A DNA stretch of 64,000 bases from CAZYVU01 sp964651435 (GCA_964651435.1 CAZYVU010000006.1:1-64000), one strand, 5' to 3'. Shown: positions 16,625 through 25,734, counted from the first letter of the stretch. Numbers and translations are program-made. Notes: a model not told the origin generated them from the letters alone.

Positions 16625-17201
16625 GGATTCGTTCTTCAACAAGGCCAAAAAAGATGGCTACCGGGCCAGGAGCGCATATAAGCTCCTGGAGATTCAGAAA
16701 CGGTACCGGGTTGTCAAGGCCGGGGACAGGGTCCTCGATTTAGGCTGTGCGCCGGGGAGCTTTCTCCAGGTCCTGGCCGGCCTGGTAGGACCCCGGGGCT
16801 TTGTGCTCGGTATCGATATAGCGCCGGTAGCGCCCCTCAGCCGGCCTAACGTGGCGGCCGTTGCCGCGGACATACTGACGGCGGACATAGACGCCCTCCG
16901 GGAGCCCCACGGCATCGACGGGTTTGAGGTGGTCACCTGTGATATTGCACCCAATCTTTCGGGAATACGGGAGGTGGACGACCGGAACCGTGCAGACCTC
17001 TACGCCGCCGTACACGCCATGGTCCTAAAGGCCCTCAAGCCGAAGGGGTCCTTCGTTTTCAAGGCATTCTTTTCCGAGGACCTTCAGCCGATAGTCCGGG
17101 ATCTGAAGCAACTGTTCGCCACTGTCGCCCTCTTCAAACCACCCGCTTCGCGTAGCGTCAGTTCCGAGGTATACCTAGTCTGTACGGGTAAAAAAGCCTG
17201 A
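16605..17201 (+). CDS. rlmE: 23S rRNA 2'-O-ribose methyltransferase RlmE/FtsJ
   Basis: The 198-residue enzyme has YRARSAYKLLEI (catalytic Lys), VLDLGCAPGSFLQVL (SAM-binding motif I), VTCDIAPNLSG (catalytic Asp), GSFVFKAF (second Lys) and SSEVYLV (Glu), the complete K-D-K-E set. RlmE methylates U2552 in the A-loop of 23S rRNA during late 50S assembly. Length is normal. It overlaps the preceding hypothetical gene by 20 bases, so translation is probably coupled. Confidence 0.95.
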   Translation: MGKFVVKDSFFNKAKKDGYRARSAYKLLEIQKRYRVVKAGDRVLDLGCAPGSFLQVLAGLVGPRGFVLGIDIAPVAPLSRPNVAAVAADILTADIDALREPHGIDGFEVVTCDIAPNLSGIREVDDRNRADLYAAVHAMVLKALKPKGSFVFKAFFSEDLQPIVRDLKQLFATVALFKPPASRSVSSEVYLVCTGKKA

Positions 17202-17279
17202 TACGCCCCCCGACAGGGCCATCGGACCCTCCGCGACCAAACAGGTTGACCCCATCGGGACCCCGGGCCCACGCTTTAC

Positions 17280-17308
17280 TTGATAGAATTATCATCGTCC
17301 TATATAAT
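17280..17308 (+). promoter_or_regulatory. Strong sigma70-type promoter of the amino-acid-binding protein gene
   Basis: TTGATA (17280-17285), a 17-base spacer and consensus TATAAT (17303-17308) lie 32 bases before the chosen ATG. The sequence GAACCATAC (17310-17318) immediately follows the -10 and recurs upstream of two other genes in the window. Confidence 0.8.
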
Positions 17309-17339
17309 GGAACCATACTATCATAGGGGGTGTCGATTG

Positions 17340-18137
17340 ATGGCAAGACTCTGCTCAAAGGCCGGGATGGTTCTCCTCGCGGTATTCGTTCTCCTCCAGA
17401 TTACGGGAGTGCCGGGGTATGGGGCAGCAGAAGCCGAGCCCCCGAAACCGCTTCGTATCGGCGTTACGACAAACTATCCTCCTATGATCTTCAAGCAAAA
17501 TAACCAGATCGTGGGCCTGGAGGCCGACTTTGCACGGATGTTGGGGTTGCGGATCGGGCGGCCCGTTCAGTTTGTAGAACTCACCTGGGAGGAGCAGATC
17601 GGGGCACTCCTCGACGGGAGAACGGATGTCATCATGTCCGCCATGACCGTTACGGATGCACGGAAAATTCGCATAGACTTTGTGGAGCCATACCTGCGAA
17701 GCGGCCTTTCCGTCGCCATGCGCCTGGCAGACGCCGCCAAGTACAGCTCCCTTAAGGCCATGCAGGAGCGCTCCCTCTCTGTGGGCGTCATAAGGGGCAC
17801 GACGGGAGAGATCTATGCAAAACAATATTTCCGCCGCGCATCGCGAATCGTACCCCTGTCCAACTCAGCCGACGCCCCGGACGACCTGAAAGGAAGGCGG
17901 ATCGACGTCTTTGTTTATGACGCACCCTCCATCGCCTGGCTCGTTTCCGAGAACGAGGCAGACCTCGCCATGTTAAAGGAGCTGATCAACGAGGAGTACC
18001 TCGCCTGGGGTGTGCGCCGGACAGACCAGGAGTTACTTGGGGCCCTCAACGCCGCGGTCAAGCAGTGGAAGGCCGACGGCACCCTCGGCACCGTGGTCAA
18101 CAAATGGCTGCCCTTCTGGAAGAGCCTCAACCAATGA
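17340..18137 (+). CDS. Periplasmic solute-binding protein, family 3 (polar amino acids)
   Basis: The 265-residue protein has a signal peptide (KAGMVLLAVFVLLQITGVPGYG), then the family-3 fold: LRIGVTTNYPPMIFKQNNQIVGLEADFARML, DVIMSAMTVTDARKIRIDFVEPY, and a C-terminal TLGTVVNKW. Such proteins capture amino acids for ABC uptake or for sensors. Start ATG 17340 has GGGGGTG upstream and a clear promoter. No ABC permease or ATPase genes follow, so it may serve a remote transporter or a sensory role. The DJ-1 gene starts 20 bases downstream. Confidence 0.88.
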   Translation: MARLCSKAGMVLLAVFVLLQITGVPGYGAAEAEPPKPLRIGVTTNYPPMIFKQNNQIVGLEADFARMLGLRIGRPVQFVELTWEEQIGALLDGRTDVIMSAMTVTDARKIRIDFVEPYLRSGLSVAMRLADAAKYSSLKAMQERSLSVGVIRGTTGEIYAKQYFRRASRIVPLSNSADAPDDLKGRRIDVFVYDAPSIAWLVSENEADLAMLKELINEEYLAWGVRRTDQELLGALNAAVKQWKADGTLGTVVNKWLPFWKSLNQ

Positions 18138-18156
18138 CGCCGGCGGGGGCACGGCC

Positions 18157-18705
18157 ATGATGCGCACCGTTCTCGTCCCTGTCGCACAGGGCACGGAAGA
18201 ACTGGAGGCAGTTGCGGTTATCGACGTACTGCGACGCTCCGGGGCTGACGTAACCGTGGCCTCCGTCGACAACCTTCACGTCACCTGCTCCAAGGGGGTG
18301 CGGCTCGTTGCCGACTGTCACGTGTCCGAGTGCAGGGACGTGGTTTACGACCTCATCGTTCTGCCGGGGGGCATGCCCGGGTCGGAAAATCTGAGGGACT
18401 CCCCGGGCCTGAGGGAGCTTGTCATTGAGCAGGACCGGCGCGGAGGGCTCGTAGCGGCAATCTGTGCTGCACCCGTCGTGACCCTTGCGTCCTTCAGCCT
18501 GCTTGACAACCGGCGCTTTACCTGCCATCCCGCCTTTCTGCACCTCGCCCAAGGAAAGGAGCGCCTTTCCGACGCCACCGTCGTTGACGGCAACCTCATT
18601 ACCAGCCAGGGTGCCGGAACGGCAATCGATTTCGCCCTTGTTCTCGTCGCGCTCCTCTTCGGCCGCGAGCGACAACAGGAGGTGGCACGGGGCATGGCCA
18701 TGTAA
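18157..18705 (+). CDS. DJ-1/PfpI-family protein (YajL/ThiJ-like)
   Basis: The 182-residue protein starts MRTVLVPVAQGTEELEAVAVIDVLRRSGADV and has the nucleophile elbow VAAICAAPVV, with the reactive Cys, and the conserved Glu near residue 15. Relatives act as glyoxalases, deglycases or redox-dependent chaperones; the exact role is debated and not visible here. ATG 18157 or 18160 both fit; GGCGGGGG lies upstream. It follows the binding-protein gene closely and is likely in the same transcript. Confidence 0.9.
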   Translation: MMRTVLVPVAQGTEELEAVAVIDVLRRSGADVTVASVDNLHVTCSKGVRLVADCHVSECRDVVYDLIVLPGGMPGSENLRDSPGLRELVIEQDRRGGLVAAICAAPVVTLASFSLLDNRRFTCHPAFLHLAQGKERLSDATVVDGNLITSQGAGTAIDFALVLVALLFGRERQQEVARGMAM

Positions 18706-18811
18706 CCATCGTGGACATTCCTCATTTCTGCACCCATTCGGTGTATTCCTGATATGGGAAAAGTGAAGACTCAAGAAGCAAGAGACACTATCCGGAGGCG
18801 ACGAAGTACCC

Positions 18812-19144
18812 ATGGAACTTTTTGTTGTTGAGGACAAGGCCTTTCTTGGCAGAGGCGTTTTCGGCGTCTTCTCGACGGAAGAAAAGGCAGAGACATTTGC
18901 TGAAGATTTTGCAAGGGAGCAGAACCACCTTTGTGCGGTGCGTCGCCTGTCCCTCATCGGGCTTAAGACCGATGGAGATACCGTGTTCGCAGCCCACGCT
19001 TACAACAGCTTCTACGATACCTTTGTCGTTGACGGCATCTATTCCGGGGCCTCCCTTGCCCTGGACGCAGTGGGCCGCAAGGGGCTCGTGATCAGGTTCA
19101 GGATCGACGCCCCTGAGGACAAAGAGATCGTCGGCGATCTGTAA
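18812..19144 (+). CDS. Small hypothetical protein
   Basis: The 110-residue soluble product is not recognised. It has an alternating strand/helix pattern: MELFVVEDKAFLGRGVFGVFST, a helix EEKAETFAEDFAREQNH, then strands around VFAAHAYNSFYDTFVVDGIYSG. Codon bias follows the neighbours and CGGAGG occurs 13 bases before the ATG, a rather long spacing. Function is unknown. Confidence 0.6.
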   Translation: MELFVVEDKAFLGRGVFGVFSTEEKAETFAEDFAREQNHLCAVRRLSLIGLKTDGDTVFAAHAYNSFYDTFVVDGIYSGASLALDAVGRKGLVIRFRIDAPEDKEIVGDL

Positions 19145-19199
19145 AATGGGGGGCGGGCATCATAGAGCGTGGCGATTCGGATAGCGCAGTGGCGGCTCG

Positions 19200-19385
19200 T
19201 CAGTTGAGCGCCTCATCGGTTTCATCGAGCATGGGCAGGCATTCCGTCGGGGTCCCGTCATCGCAGAGTACCTGCCGGTTGTTGCAGGTCCAGGAGGGGG
19301 CATGGGGAACATGATGGTCACACCGTTCGCAGTCCTTGTCCTCGCAGAACCCGTGAAGATACTTAACGCAGATGAGCTTTGCCAC
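19200..19385 (-). CDS. Small Cys/His-rich protein (61 aa)
   Basis: A GTG-started frame (MAKLICVKYLHGFCEDKD...) encodes 61 residues with seven Cys (LIC, GFC, KDC, ERC, WTC, VLC, TEC) and four His, ending with the acidic tail MLDETDEALN. AGAGAGA precedes the start. It begins 20 bases after the stop of the large SBBP gene on the same strand. The Cys spacing suggests a metal-binding or disulfide-rich mini-protein; without a signal peptide, zinc or Fe-S binding is more likely. No family is recognised. Confidence 0.6.
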   Translation of the reverse strand: MAKLICVKYLHGFCEDKDCERCDHHVPHAPSWTCNNRQVLCDDGTPTECLPMLDETDEALN

Positions 19386-19405
19386 GTCTCTCTCTGCCCC
19401 GCCCC

Positions 19406-22354
19406 TTACTTCGCCTGCCTCACGGTGAAGACTTTTTTCTTCCTCGCGTCTTGGGAAAGATGGACGGCAACCTTTCCGACCCGCGCTCGGCCCGTGTCGT
19501 TGGTCCCCACCGCGTAAGCAAGAGAACCATTCCCTGTACCCGCATTCGGGGATACGGATATCCACGTGCCGTCCGCATCGGTCATTGCCGTGTACCATCG
19601 ACAGTCCTGGGGATCGACGCTAACCGAGAAGCTTTCTTCGGCAACCCCGTCATGCGGAACGGCCTTATTGGCCGGCGAAAGGGCTTTCATAACACAGGGT
19701 GTCCCTGCCTGCCCGACGCTGAATGTCGAGCCACCGATGAGGATGGCCCCCCAACGTTCCTCGGAGGATGCGTTCTTTTCCACCGCAATCCTCGCAGCAC
19801 CCTTTCCCTTCTTTGCGTCCCAACTCTGGACGGCACCCGTGATCCACCTTTCGACCTCCCCGATGGAGGGCTTTCCGCAAGCCGAAGGGCCCGTCCGGCT
19901 AACAGCCACGGAAACCTTTGCACCACGGAACGGAACAACTTTCTCCACCGGTTTCACGTCATAGGTGCAGGCCGCAAATGTTGCCGAGACGGTCTTGTGA
20001 CCGGTCATAACGACCCGGCATGTCGCGGCGCTTCCGCAGTCGGGTTCGGACCAGCCCGCAAAAACGGATCCGACTGCCGGGGTTGCCGTAAGCACCACCA
20101 CCGACCCCTCTGCCAGAAACTCACTGCAGTCGGGCCCACAGAGGATTCCGGGGGGATCGCTGGTGATCTCTCCCTTGCCCGTTCCCGCCGGGGAGACCGT
20201 CAGCAGGCGCAAATCAGGAGACAGTGCCCCGTCGATCTTGGCGACAAAAAGCTTTCCCACGCCGTCCCACACCCTGTCATAGGCCTCGGGCGTAACGGGA
20301 AAATCGGCCGAAGACGTCTTCCCGGCCACGTAGAGGCCCCCATCGGATGGGTCTGCGGTAATAGCGTATCCGAAATCCTGGCTTGATCCGCCGAGGCACG
20401 TGGAGGCCACCATACCCGTCAGGGAGCTATTCAATCTGGTGACAAAGGCTTTGTAGGAGATACATATGGGCTGGTAGGAGACCGGCGTTGTCGGGAACTG
20501 CCGGGCCGTGTAACCGACGATGGAGGGCTCACCGGAGCCGTTTAAGGCCAACCCCTGAAAGGAATCGACGCGCGGGTCCGCCGTGTCGCTGCCGAGGCAC
20601 ACCGATCCCGAGAGGTCCCCCAGTGTGCTGCCGAACTTGGCCACGAATATATGGCAATACTTGCCTATGAGTGACGACGACCCGGCCGGATTCGTGACGG
20701 GGAACCCCGGTCCTGCGCTGCCCGCAACAAACACGTTCTCCTCGCCGTCGAGAGCCATTGCCGCCGGCTTACCGGGATAGGGACCGTGGGCCGTCGTGTC
20801 GGCCATGAGGGCGGTCAGCGAGCCGTCAAGCTTACCGACAACGGTCTCCATCATTGTGGGGGCCGACGGCACAGGCCTGGTGCCTGCCACGTAGATATGG
20901 CCCGACGCACCAAGAGAAAGGGCGTAGACGGGATAGTCGTAGTAGGTGGAGGCAACGAGAGAGCTCAGGGAGCCGTCGAGGAGCGCTATGAACCCGGGGA
21001 AGGCCAGGCCCGGGGGACAGCCGGTCATGTAGGCCCCTTCCGTCACGGGAAAACCGCACTGTCCGTATCCCGCCACGTAGACACGATTCTCTGCATCAAC
21101 TTCCATGCCTGACGAAAAGGTTTCGCCCTGTCCGCCAAGAAAGGTGGAGGAGAGCAGTTCGCTCAGGGAGCCGTTCAGCCTGGACACAAAGACCGTTTCG
21201 TCATACCCGGCGCTCTGAAAGGATGTGTCGTAGGCGCCCTCCGTATACGGGAAGTCCTTTGAGTAGGTGGTTCCTGTAAGGTAGACTTCTCCGGAACCGC
21301 TTATTTTCATGCCGCCGATGCCTTCGGCGCCATCGCCTCCGAGATACGTTGCCGCCTCCAGTGTGCTCAAGGTACGGTCAAGCCTGGCCACAAAAACATC
21401 GCCCTGCCCTGCTGCATAGTTTTGAAAAGCACCCTCCGTACATGGAAAATCGCTCGAAAAGGTTAGACCTGCCATGTAAATAGAGGTGTCGGGCCCCACA
21501 GCCAGAAAAGCGGGGTAATCGGTACCGCTGCCGCCGAAATAGGTTGCCGTCAGCATAGGATCGATGATGAGCCTGTGACCGGCATCGTATGGGGCCAACG
21601 CAAAGGAGTAGGTGATGCCCCGGTCCGGGGTCGGTGAGGGCACGTCGGAGAACCCTGCCGGGATCCCTTCCGGTGGCATTTCGAGGGAGTACCGGGTCTC
21701 AACGAACACCCTCCCCCCATCGATCTCCTGGTAGGCAACGGGCTTCGTAAACGTGGCCGTGCCGCCGGCTGCCGTCACCTCAAGCTCTCCTGCGCCTGTT
21801 ACACGTACCGATTGCGCCCCGTCGATCCTTAGCCGTATGTCTTCAGGCCTGCCCCCAGGCTCCACGTGGAAGACCTTTTCAACGGTGTTGCCGGCTACCC
21901 GGACATGGAGCTCCACGCGTGGATAGGGTTCACCCAGCGAGACCGCTCCATAGGCGGGGATGCCCGCTTTCCATTGGTCTCTCCGGTTGCCCTTGAATAC
22001 GCTGACCACCGTCGGCGACTCCCCCAGGCCCATCGGGCTTGCCTCCCGTCCGCCAAGAAGCCGTTCCCGCAGAACAACGCCCGGCATGACATACATGATC
22101 TCGCCTTTTTCCGTAACAGCGTGGAGGCCCGAGAAGGTGCGTGCATAGAACCGAACGCCTTCATCGGCTACCTGTCCCTTGTTTTCGACAAAAGGAATCT
22201 CCAGGCGGCTAAAGCTGCCCTGCCCTTTCTGCCCTTGCCCCGGCAGCGGCGCCCCGTACCCGGTCCGTGCGCTTGCAGGCGCGCCTGCAAGAAGCGCGGA
22301 AAGCAGCATCACGAAAAAAATGTAGACCCTGAAAGCAAGCCTTAGTCGAAGCAC
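19406..22354 (-). CDS. Large secreted SBBP beta-propeller protein with C-terminal BACON-like modules
   Basis: The 982-residue protein has a signal peptide ending GAPASA. The N-terminal domain (about 50-250) begins IPFVENKGQ, the usual start of SBBP surface proteins. Then come repeated SBBP units of the type TYLGGxGxD...VYVAGxTxSxDFPxT (about 260-740). A glycine-rich repeat (AGWSEPDCGSAATCRV...KTVSATF) follows, and two BACON-like modules end in FTVRQAK. It is exported and probably an adhesion or carbohydrate-binding surface protein. GTG 22354 has GGGGGA upstream and a promoter at 22420-22448. The C-terminal modules resemble those of the 13068-15098 protein. Confidence 0.88.
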   Translation of the reverse strand: MLRLRLAFRVYIFFVMLLSALLAGAPASARTGYGAPLPGQGQKGQGSFSRLEIPFVENKGQVADEGVRFYARTFSGLHAVTEKGEIMYVMPGVVLRERLLGGREASPMGLGESPTVVSVFKGNRRDQWKAGIPAYGAVSLGEPYPRVELHVRVAGNTVEKVFHVEPGGRPEDIRLRIDGAQSVRVTGAGELEVTAAGGTATFTKPVAYQEIDGGRVFVETRYSLEMPPEGIPAGFSDVPSPTPDRGITYSFALAPYDAGHRLIIDPMLTATYFGGSGTDYPAFLAVGPDTSIYMAGLTFSSDFPCTEGAFQNYAAGQGDVFVARLDRTLSTLEAATYLGGDGAEGIGGMKISGSGEVYLTGTTYSKDFPYTEGAYDTSFQSAGYDETVFVSRLNGSLSELLSSTFLGGQGETFSSGMEVDAENRVYVAGYGQCGFPVTEGAYMTGCPPGLAFPGFIALLDGSLSSLVASTYYDYPVYALSLGASGHIYVAGTRPVPSAPTMMETVVGKLDGSLTALMADTTAHGPYPGKPAAMALDGEENVFVAGSAGPGFPVTNPAGSSSLIGKYCHIFVAKFGSTLGDLSGSVCLGSDTADPRVDSFQGLALNGSGEPSIVGYTARQFPTTPVSYQPICISYKAFVTRLNSSLTGMVASTCLGGSSQDFGYAITADPSDGGLYVAGKTSSADFPVTPEAYDRVWDGVGKLFVAKIDGALSPDLRLLTVSPAGTGKGEITSDPPGILCGPDCSEFLAEGSVVVLTATPAVGSVFAGWSEPDCGSAATCRVVMTGHKTVSATFAACTYDVKPVEKVVPFRGAKVSVAVSRTGPSACGKPSIGEVERWITGAVQSWDAKKGKGAARIAVEKNASSEERWGAILIGGSTFSVGQAGTPCVMKALSPANKAVPHDGVAEESFSVSVDPQDCRWYTAMTDADGTWISVSPNAGTGNGSLAYAVGTNDTGRARVGKVAVHLSQDARKKKVFTVRQAK

Positions 22355-22419
22355 GGCATCCCCCTTTTAGGCTCCTTCACATTCGTACAAACCGGTTATT
22401 TTCCTTGACCTTTTTGTAT

Positions 22420-22448
22420 ATTATAGCAGCGCCTCTCCGAATCGGCAA
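22420..22448 (-). promoter_or_regulatory. Promoter of the SBBP gene
   Basis: On the minus strand TTGCCG (22443-22448), 17 bases, then consensus TATAAT (22420-22425). The expected transcript has a leader of about 60 bases before GTG 22354. Confidence 0.6.
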
Positions 22449-22509
22449 GCACAGGGGGCCAAGCATGCCGCCGTTTTCAATTCCCCTCCGATCTGTTATA
22501 GTGGTGCCC

Positions 22510-23769
22510 ATGACGTTCCCCAGAATGCCGGACAAGACCTTCACCCACACGGACGAGGACGTGTTGGAGCAACGGGGCGGCGGCGGGTGTGTCAGCATCT
22601 TCGGCATTCCCTTTCTGCTGGCCGGACTCTTCGTGCTTCAGATCCCTTTCGAACTCATACCCGTCGAAGTGGGAGGCGGGCCCATCGTTCTCGCCATTGC
22701 CGTCCCTGTAGGCTTTCTCTTTGCCATCATCGGCGCTGTTCTCGTTTTCGGCAGAAACGGGGTAGTTATCGACCGGAGGAGGAGAGCCATCGTCAAGTGG
22801 TGGGGGGTCCTCTTGCCCATGCGTCGCGTCGAGTACCGGCTTGACCTTTTCGATCAGGTCCGTATGGATTTCACGTCGGGAGGCGGCGACTCGTCGGATG
22901 CCTACCCCATCTCACTTGCAGGGGGGCCGGGCACTGCAAAGCTTCCCCTTATCCAGCCGACAAACTATAGGGAGGCGCGGAAGGCCGCCGAGAGGATAGC
23001 TCGCTTCGTCGATAAACCGCTGGAGGACACGTCGGCGGGCAAACATGTTGTCCGGGAACCGGATGCGCTCGATGAGCCCCTTTTCGAGCGGCTGAAGGAC
23101 CAGGGGAGGATTGATGTGCCATTCCCTGCGCCTCCGCCCGTTATGGCCTCCACGATCGAAGAGACGCCGGAGGGAATGACCATCATCATACCACCGAGGC
23201 CGCTGGGGTTCTTCCGGTTCGTGCCTCTCCTTTGCGGTATTCTGCTCGGCGCTACGGTCCTCTACTTCTTCGTGTTACCCCTTCTTGCGCTGCCCGGACC
23301 GCCCCTTTTCCGGTACGGACTTGCCGCATTCGCCTTTCTGTTCTTCGTCATCGGTCCCGTGGCAAGCGGCCTGCGCATTCTGCTGCGCCTCTCCAGGGAC
23401 TGGACAGCCGTCTCCATTTCACGGAACCTCCTCCGGGTGGAGACGACGGTTCACGGAAAAAAGGAGATCGCCGAGATACCCATGGACGTGCTCGAAGAGC
23501 TCGAACTGTCGATACGAGACTCTGCGCTGGAGACGGTGGGGGTGCCGCCGGGCTCCATGGCAGAGGGCATCGGAGCGACGGGCGGGCCACGGCTCCGCGA
23601 CGGGCGGCCGTTACCGCGCTGGATGGGGTGGATTCGCCGCTTCCCCGCAAGTCCGGGAATAACGGCGCGAAGCGACGAGGCTGTCATTGCCTTCGGACGG
23701 GGCCTCAGCGAAGAGGAGCTCACCTACCTTCATGCCCGCATCATGAAATTCCTGTCCAGCCTGGCGTGA
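22510..23769 (+). CDS. Hypothetical membrane protein, four helices
   Basis: The product of about 419 residues has two hydrophobic hairpins: GIPFLLAGLFVLQIPFELIPV plus IVLAIAVPVGFLFAIIGAVLVF near the N-terminus, and FVPLLCGILLGATVLYFFVLPLL plus YGLAAFAFLFFVIGPVASGL around residue 265. Each is followed by a soluble beta-rich stretch (VVIDRRRRAIVKWWGVLLP and TAVSISRNLLRVETTVHGKK), like PH-type domains in a duplicated architecture. Start could be 22510 or 22525; no Shine-Dalgarno is clear. Function is unknown. Confidence 0.7.
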   Translation: MTFPRMPDKTFTHTDEDVLEQRGGGGCVSIFGIPFLLAGLFVLQIPFELIPVEVGGGPIVLAIAVPVGFLFAIIGAVLVFGRNGVVIDRRRRAIVKWWGVLLPMRRVEYRLDLFDQVRMDFTSGGGDSSDAYPISLAGGPGTAKLPLIQPTNYREARKAAERIARFVDKPLEDTSAGKHVVREPDALDEPLFERLKDQGRIDVPFPAPPPVMASTIEETPEGMTIIIPPRPLGFFRFVPLLCGILLGATVLYFFVLPLLALPGPPLFRYGLAAFAFLFFVIGPVASGLRILLRLSRDWTAVSISRNLLRVETTVHGKKEIAEIPMDVLEELELSIRDSALETVGVPPGSMAEGIGATGGPRLRDGRPLPRWMGWIRRFPASPGITARSDEAVIAFGRGLSEEELTYLHARIMKFLSSLA

Positions 23770-23863
23770 CCTTCCCTCTTTGCAGGAGGAGCCATGCTTC
23801 TTGACTGGCCGCGCCCGGTGGTCTACATTAGGTGCCTGGGCAACCCGCCCAAAGGAGAACGGA

Positions 23864-24442
23864 ATGATTGCGCGAATCGACCACGTCTCCCTCGCCGTGA
23901 GGGACTTCGAAAAGGCCCGCGACTTCCTCTGCCGGGTTCTTGGCGCCATCCCCTGCTCGTGGTCCGTCGATGAGGAGATGGGCTACCTCTGGTATATCTT
24001 AGCCTTGGGCGACCTTTCGCGCATCGAGCTCCTTACACCCACGGCAGAGGGGTCCTTTCTTGAGCGCTTCCTCGAAGACCGGGAGGGGGTCCACCACATT
24101 ACCATGCACACGACGGACATCGTCAGGGCGCGCGAGGCCCTGGAGGAAAACGGAATCCCCTACTTCGGTTACTCCGCCTACCCTGGTGCGAGCTGGAAGG
24201 AGCTCTTCATTCACCCCAGGGATGCCTTCGGTGTCCTCATCCAGATTGCTGAGTTTAAGCCCGATGCTTTCATGGCCGAGACCCTGAGGCTGGGCGGAGG
24301 CCGCCGCTGGTCTGTCAAGAGGGGTGGCGGCATCGTACAGCTCACGCTCTCCCACCCCGGCGGGGGCACCGTGAAGGTCGACCTCACGGACGAGGAGGCT
24401 GGGCGCCTTGCTGCCGACCTCGCGGCCCCGAAGGCAGAATAG
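23864..24442 (+). CDS. VOC/glyoxalase-superfamily protein (methylmalonyl-CoA epimerase-like)
   Basis: The 192-residue protein starts MIARIDHVSLAVRDFEKARDFL, a VOC beta-alpha-beta module with the first metal His, and has GVHHITMHTTDIVRAREALEENGI for the second module and DAFGVLIQIAEF near residue 130. Methylmalonyl-CoA epimerase and related enzymes share this layout, but the extra 55 C-terminal residues (SVKRGGGIVQLTLSHPGGGTVKVDL) are unusual. AAAGGAGAACGGA before the ATG is a good ribosome site. Substrate is uncertain. Confidence 0.78.
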   Translation: MIARIDHVSLAVRDFEKARDFLCRVLGAIPCSWSVDEEMGYLWYILALGDLSRIELLTPTAEGSFLERFLEDREGVHHITMHTTDIVRAREALEENGIPYFGYSAYPGASWKELFIHPRDAFGVLIQIAEFKPDAFMAETLRLGGGRRWSVKRGGGIVQLTLSHPGGGTVKVDLTDEEAGRLAADLAAPKAE

Positions 24443-24503
24443 ATTCCCATGGCCCAAGCCCACGGCACGTAAGAAGGGAGGACTGAATCCCTTATCCCCC
24501 TCA

Positions 24504-24523
24504 CCCTGCCCCCTCTGGCAGGG
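24504..24523. repeat. Small intergenic palindrome
   Basis: CCCTGCC (24504-24510) and GGCAGGG (24517-24523) form a 7-bp stem with a 6-base loop, preceded by TCCCCCTCA. No T-run follows, so it is not an obvious intrinsic terminator. The context resembles dispersed C-rich intergenic palindromes of many bacteria. Confidence 0.4.
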
Positions 24524-24628
24524 AGGCAACGGCTCAGGTTTACGGGGCGGCAAGCTGCGGCAAATCATTGAGATTGACAACCCCATAGCCCACTGGTACC
24601 ATGGAGATAGCAGAGAGGCGGGGGCTCC

Positions 24629-25684
24629 ATGAGAAGAGGCAGATTAGGTCGTTTTTCCTTAGTGATGGCGCTTTTCGCGCTTCTGATGCTTCTTTCTCCC
24701 CTCTTCGCACAGGAAAGAACGGTCACCCCGGAGTACTTCCACATCAAGGATTTCAAGTTCCAGTCCGGCGAGGTGCTGTCCGACCTTGTGGTGGAGTATG
24801 CAACCCTTGGAAACAAAAAGGTGGACAAAGCAGGTAACATCACCAACGCCATTGTCTGGTGCCATGTATGGGGTGCGAGCGCCGCCCAGATAGGGGAAGC
24901 GAAGGGGGTCGTCGGGCCGGGAAAGATGTTCGACACCACCCGCTATTTCATCATCGCGCCCACCACCATCGGGTCACCGGGGTCCTCGTCTCCCTCCACG
25001 TCGAAGCTGGGACCGAAGTTTCCAAAATATACGATGGGAGACATCGTCAGGGCCCAGTACATCCTTGTGACGGAACACCTGAAGATCAAACACCTCAAGG
25101 GGGTTGCGGGACCCTCAATGGGAGGATACCAGACGCTGGAGTGGGCCGTGTCCTACCCTGGCTTCATGGATTTCATCATACCCATCGCCACAAGCTACGA
25201 GCACAAGGGCCGGGTGCTCGGGATATTCGAGCTGATGAGCAACGCCATAAAGACAGACCCTGACTATCAGGGAGGCAACTACAGAGAGCAGCCCGCGACG
25301 GGCATGAGGAACGGGTTCATGGGCAATTTCCTCTGGTATTTTTCCGATGCGTTCTACAAGGAAAAGTACCCCACGACGGAGACCTTCCTCAAGACCCTGG
25401 ACGGTGCAGGTCGGGCAGCCGGGAAGGCGGACGCAAATGACGTCGTCTGGCGTAATAACAGCATGAGAACATACGACACGAAAGGCCGCATATCGAAGAT
25501 CAAGGCGCGGGCTCTCGTCATTGGGATCAACCAGGATGAGCTCTTTCCGCCCTCCGACGCACTTGCCCTTTCAAAGTCAATCAAGGGGGCGCGGTTGTTC
25601 ATCTATGATTCGCTGTTCGGACACGTGGGGTGCACCTACGATCTGATAAAGGCGGAACAGGCGGTCCGGGATTTCATCAAGTAG
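24629..25684 (+). CDS. Secreted alpha/beta hydrolase of the homoserine O-acetyltransferase (MetX) family
   Basis: The 351-residue protein has a signal peptide (LVMALFALLMLLSPLFAQ) followed by a MetX-type fold: SGEVLSDLVVEYATLG, GVAGPSMGGYQTLEWAVSYPG (nucleophile Ser), GINQDELFPPSDA (acid) and SLFGHVGCTYD (His). MetX enzymes use acetyl-CoA in the cytoplasm, so an exported member more likely acts as an esterase or other hydrolase. GCGGGGG precedes the ATG. The M6-like lipoprotein gene begins about 50 bases downstream on the same strand. Confidence 0.82.
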   Translation: MRRGRLGRFSLVMALFALLMLLSPLFAQERTVTPEYFHIKDFKFQSGEVLSDLVVEYATLGNKKVDKAGNITNAIVWCHVWGASAAQIGEAKGVVGPGKMFDTTRYFIIAPTTIGSPGSSSPSTSKLGPKFPKYTMGDIVRAQYILVTEHLKIKHLKGVAGPSMGGYQTLEWAVSYPGFMDFIIPIATSYEHKGRVLGIFELMSNAIKTDPDYQGGNYREQPATGMRNGFMGNFLWYFSDAFYKEKYPTTETFLKTLDGAGRAAGKADANDVVWRNNSMRTYDTKGRISKIKARALVIGINQDELFPPSDALALSKSIKGARLFIYDSLFGHVGCTYDLIKAEQAVRDFIK

Positions 25685-25734
25685 GGGCAGGCATTGATCA
25701 CCACCGTCACCATCTCGGAAAGAGGGGAGGAACA

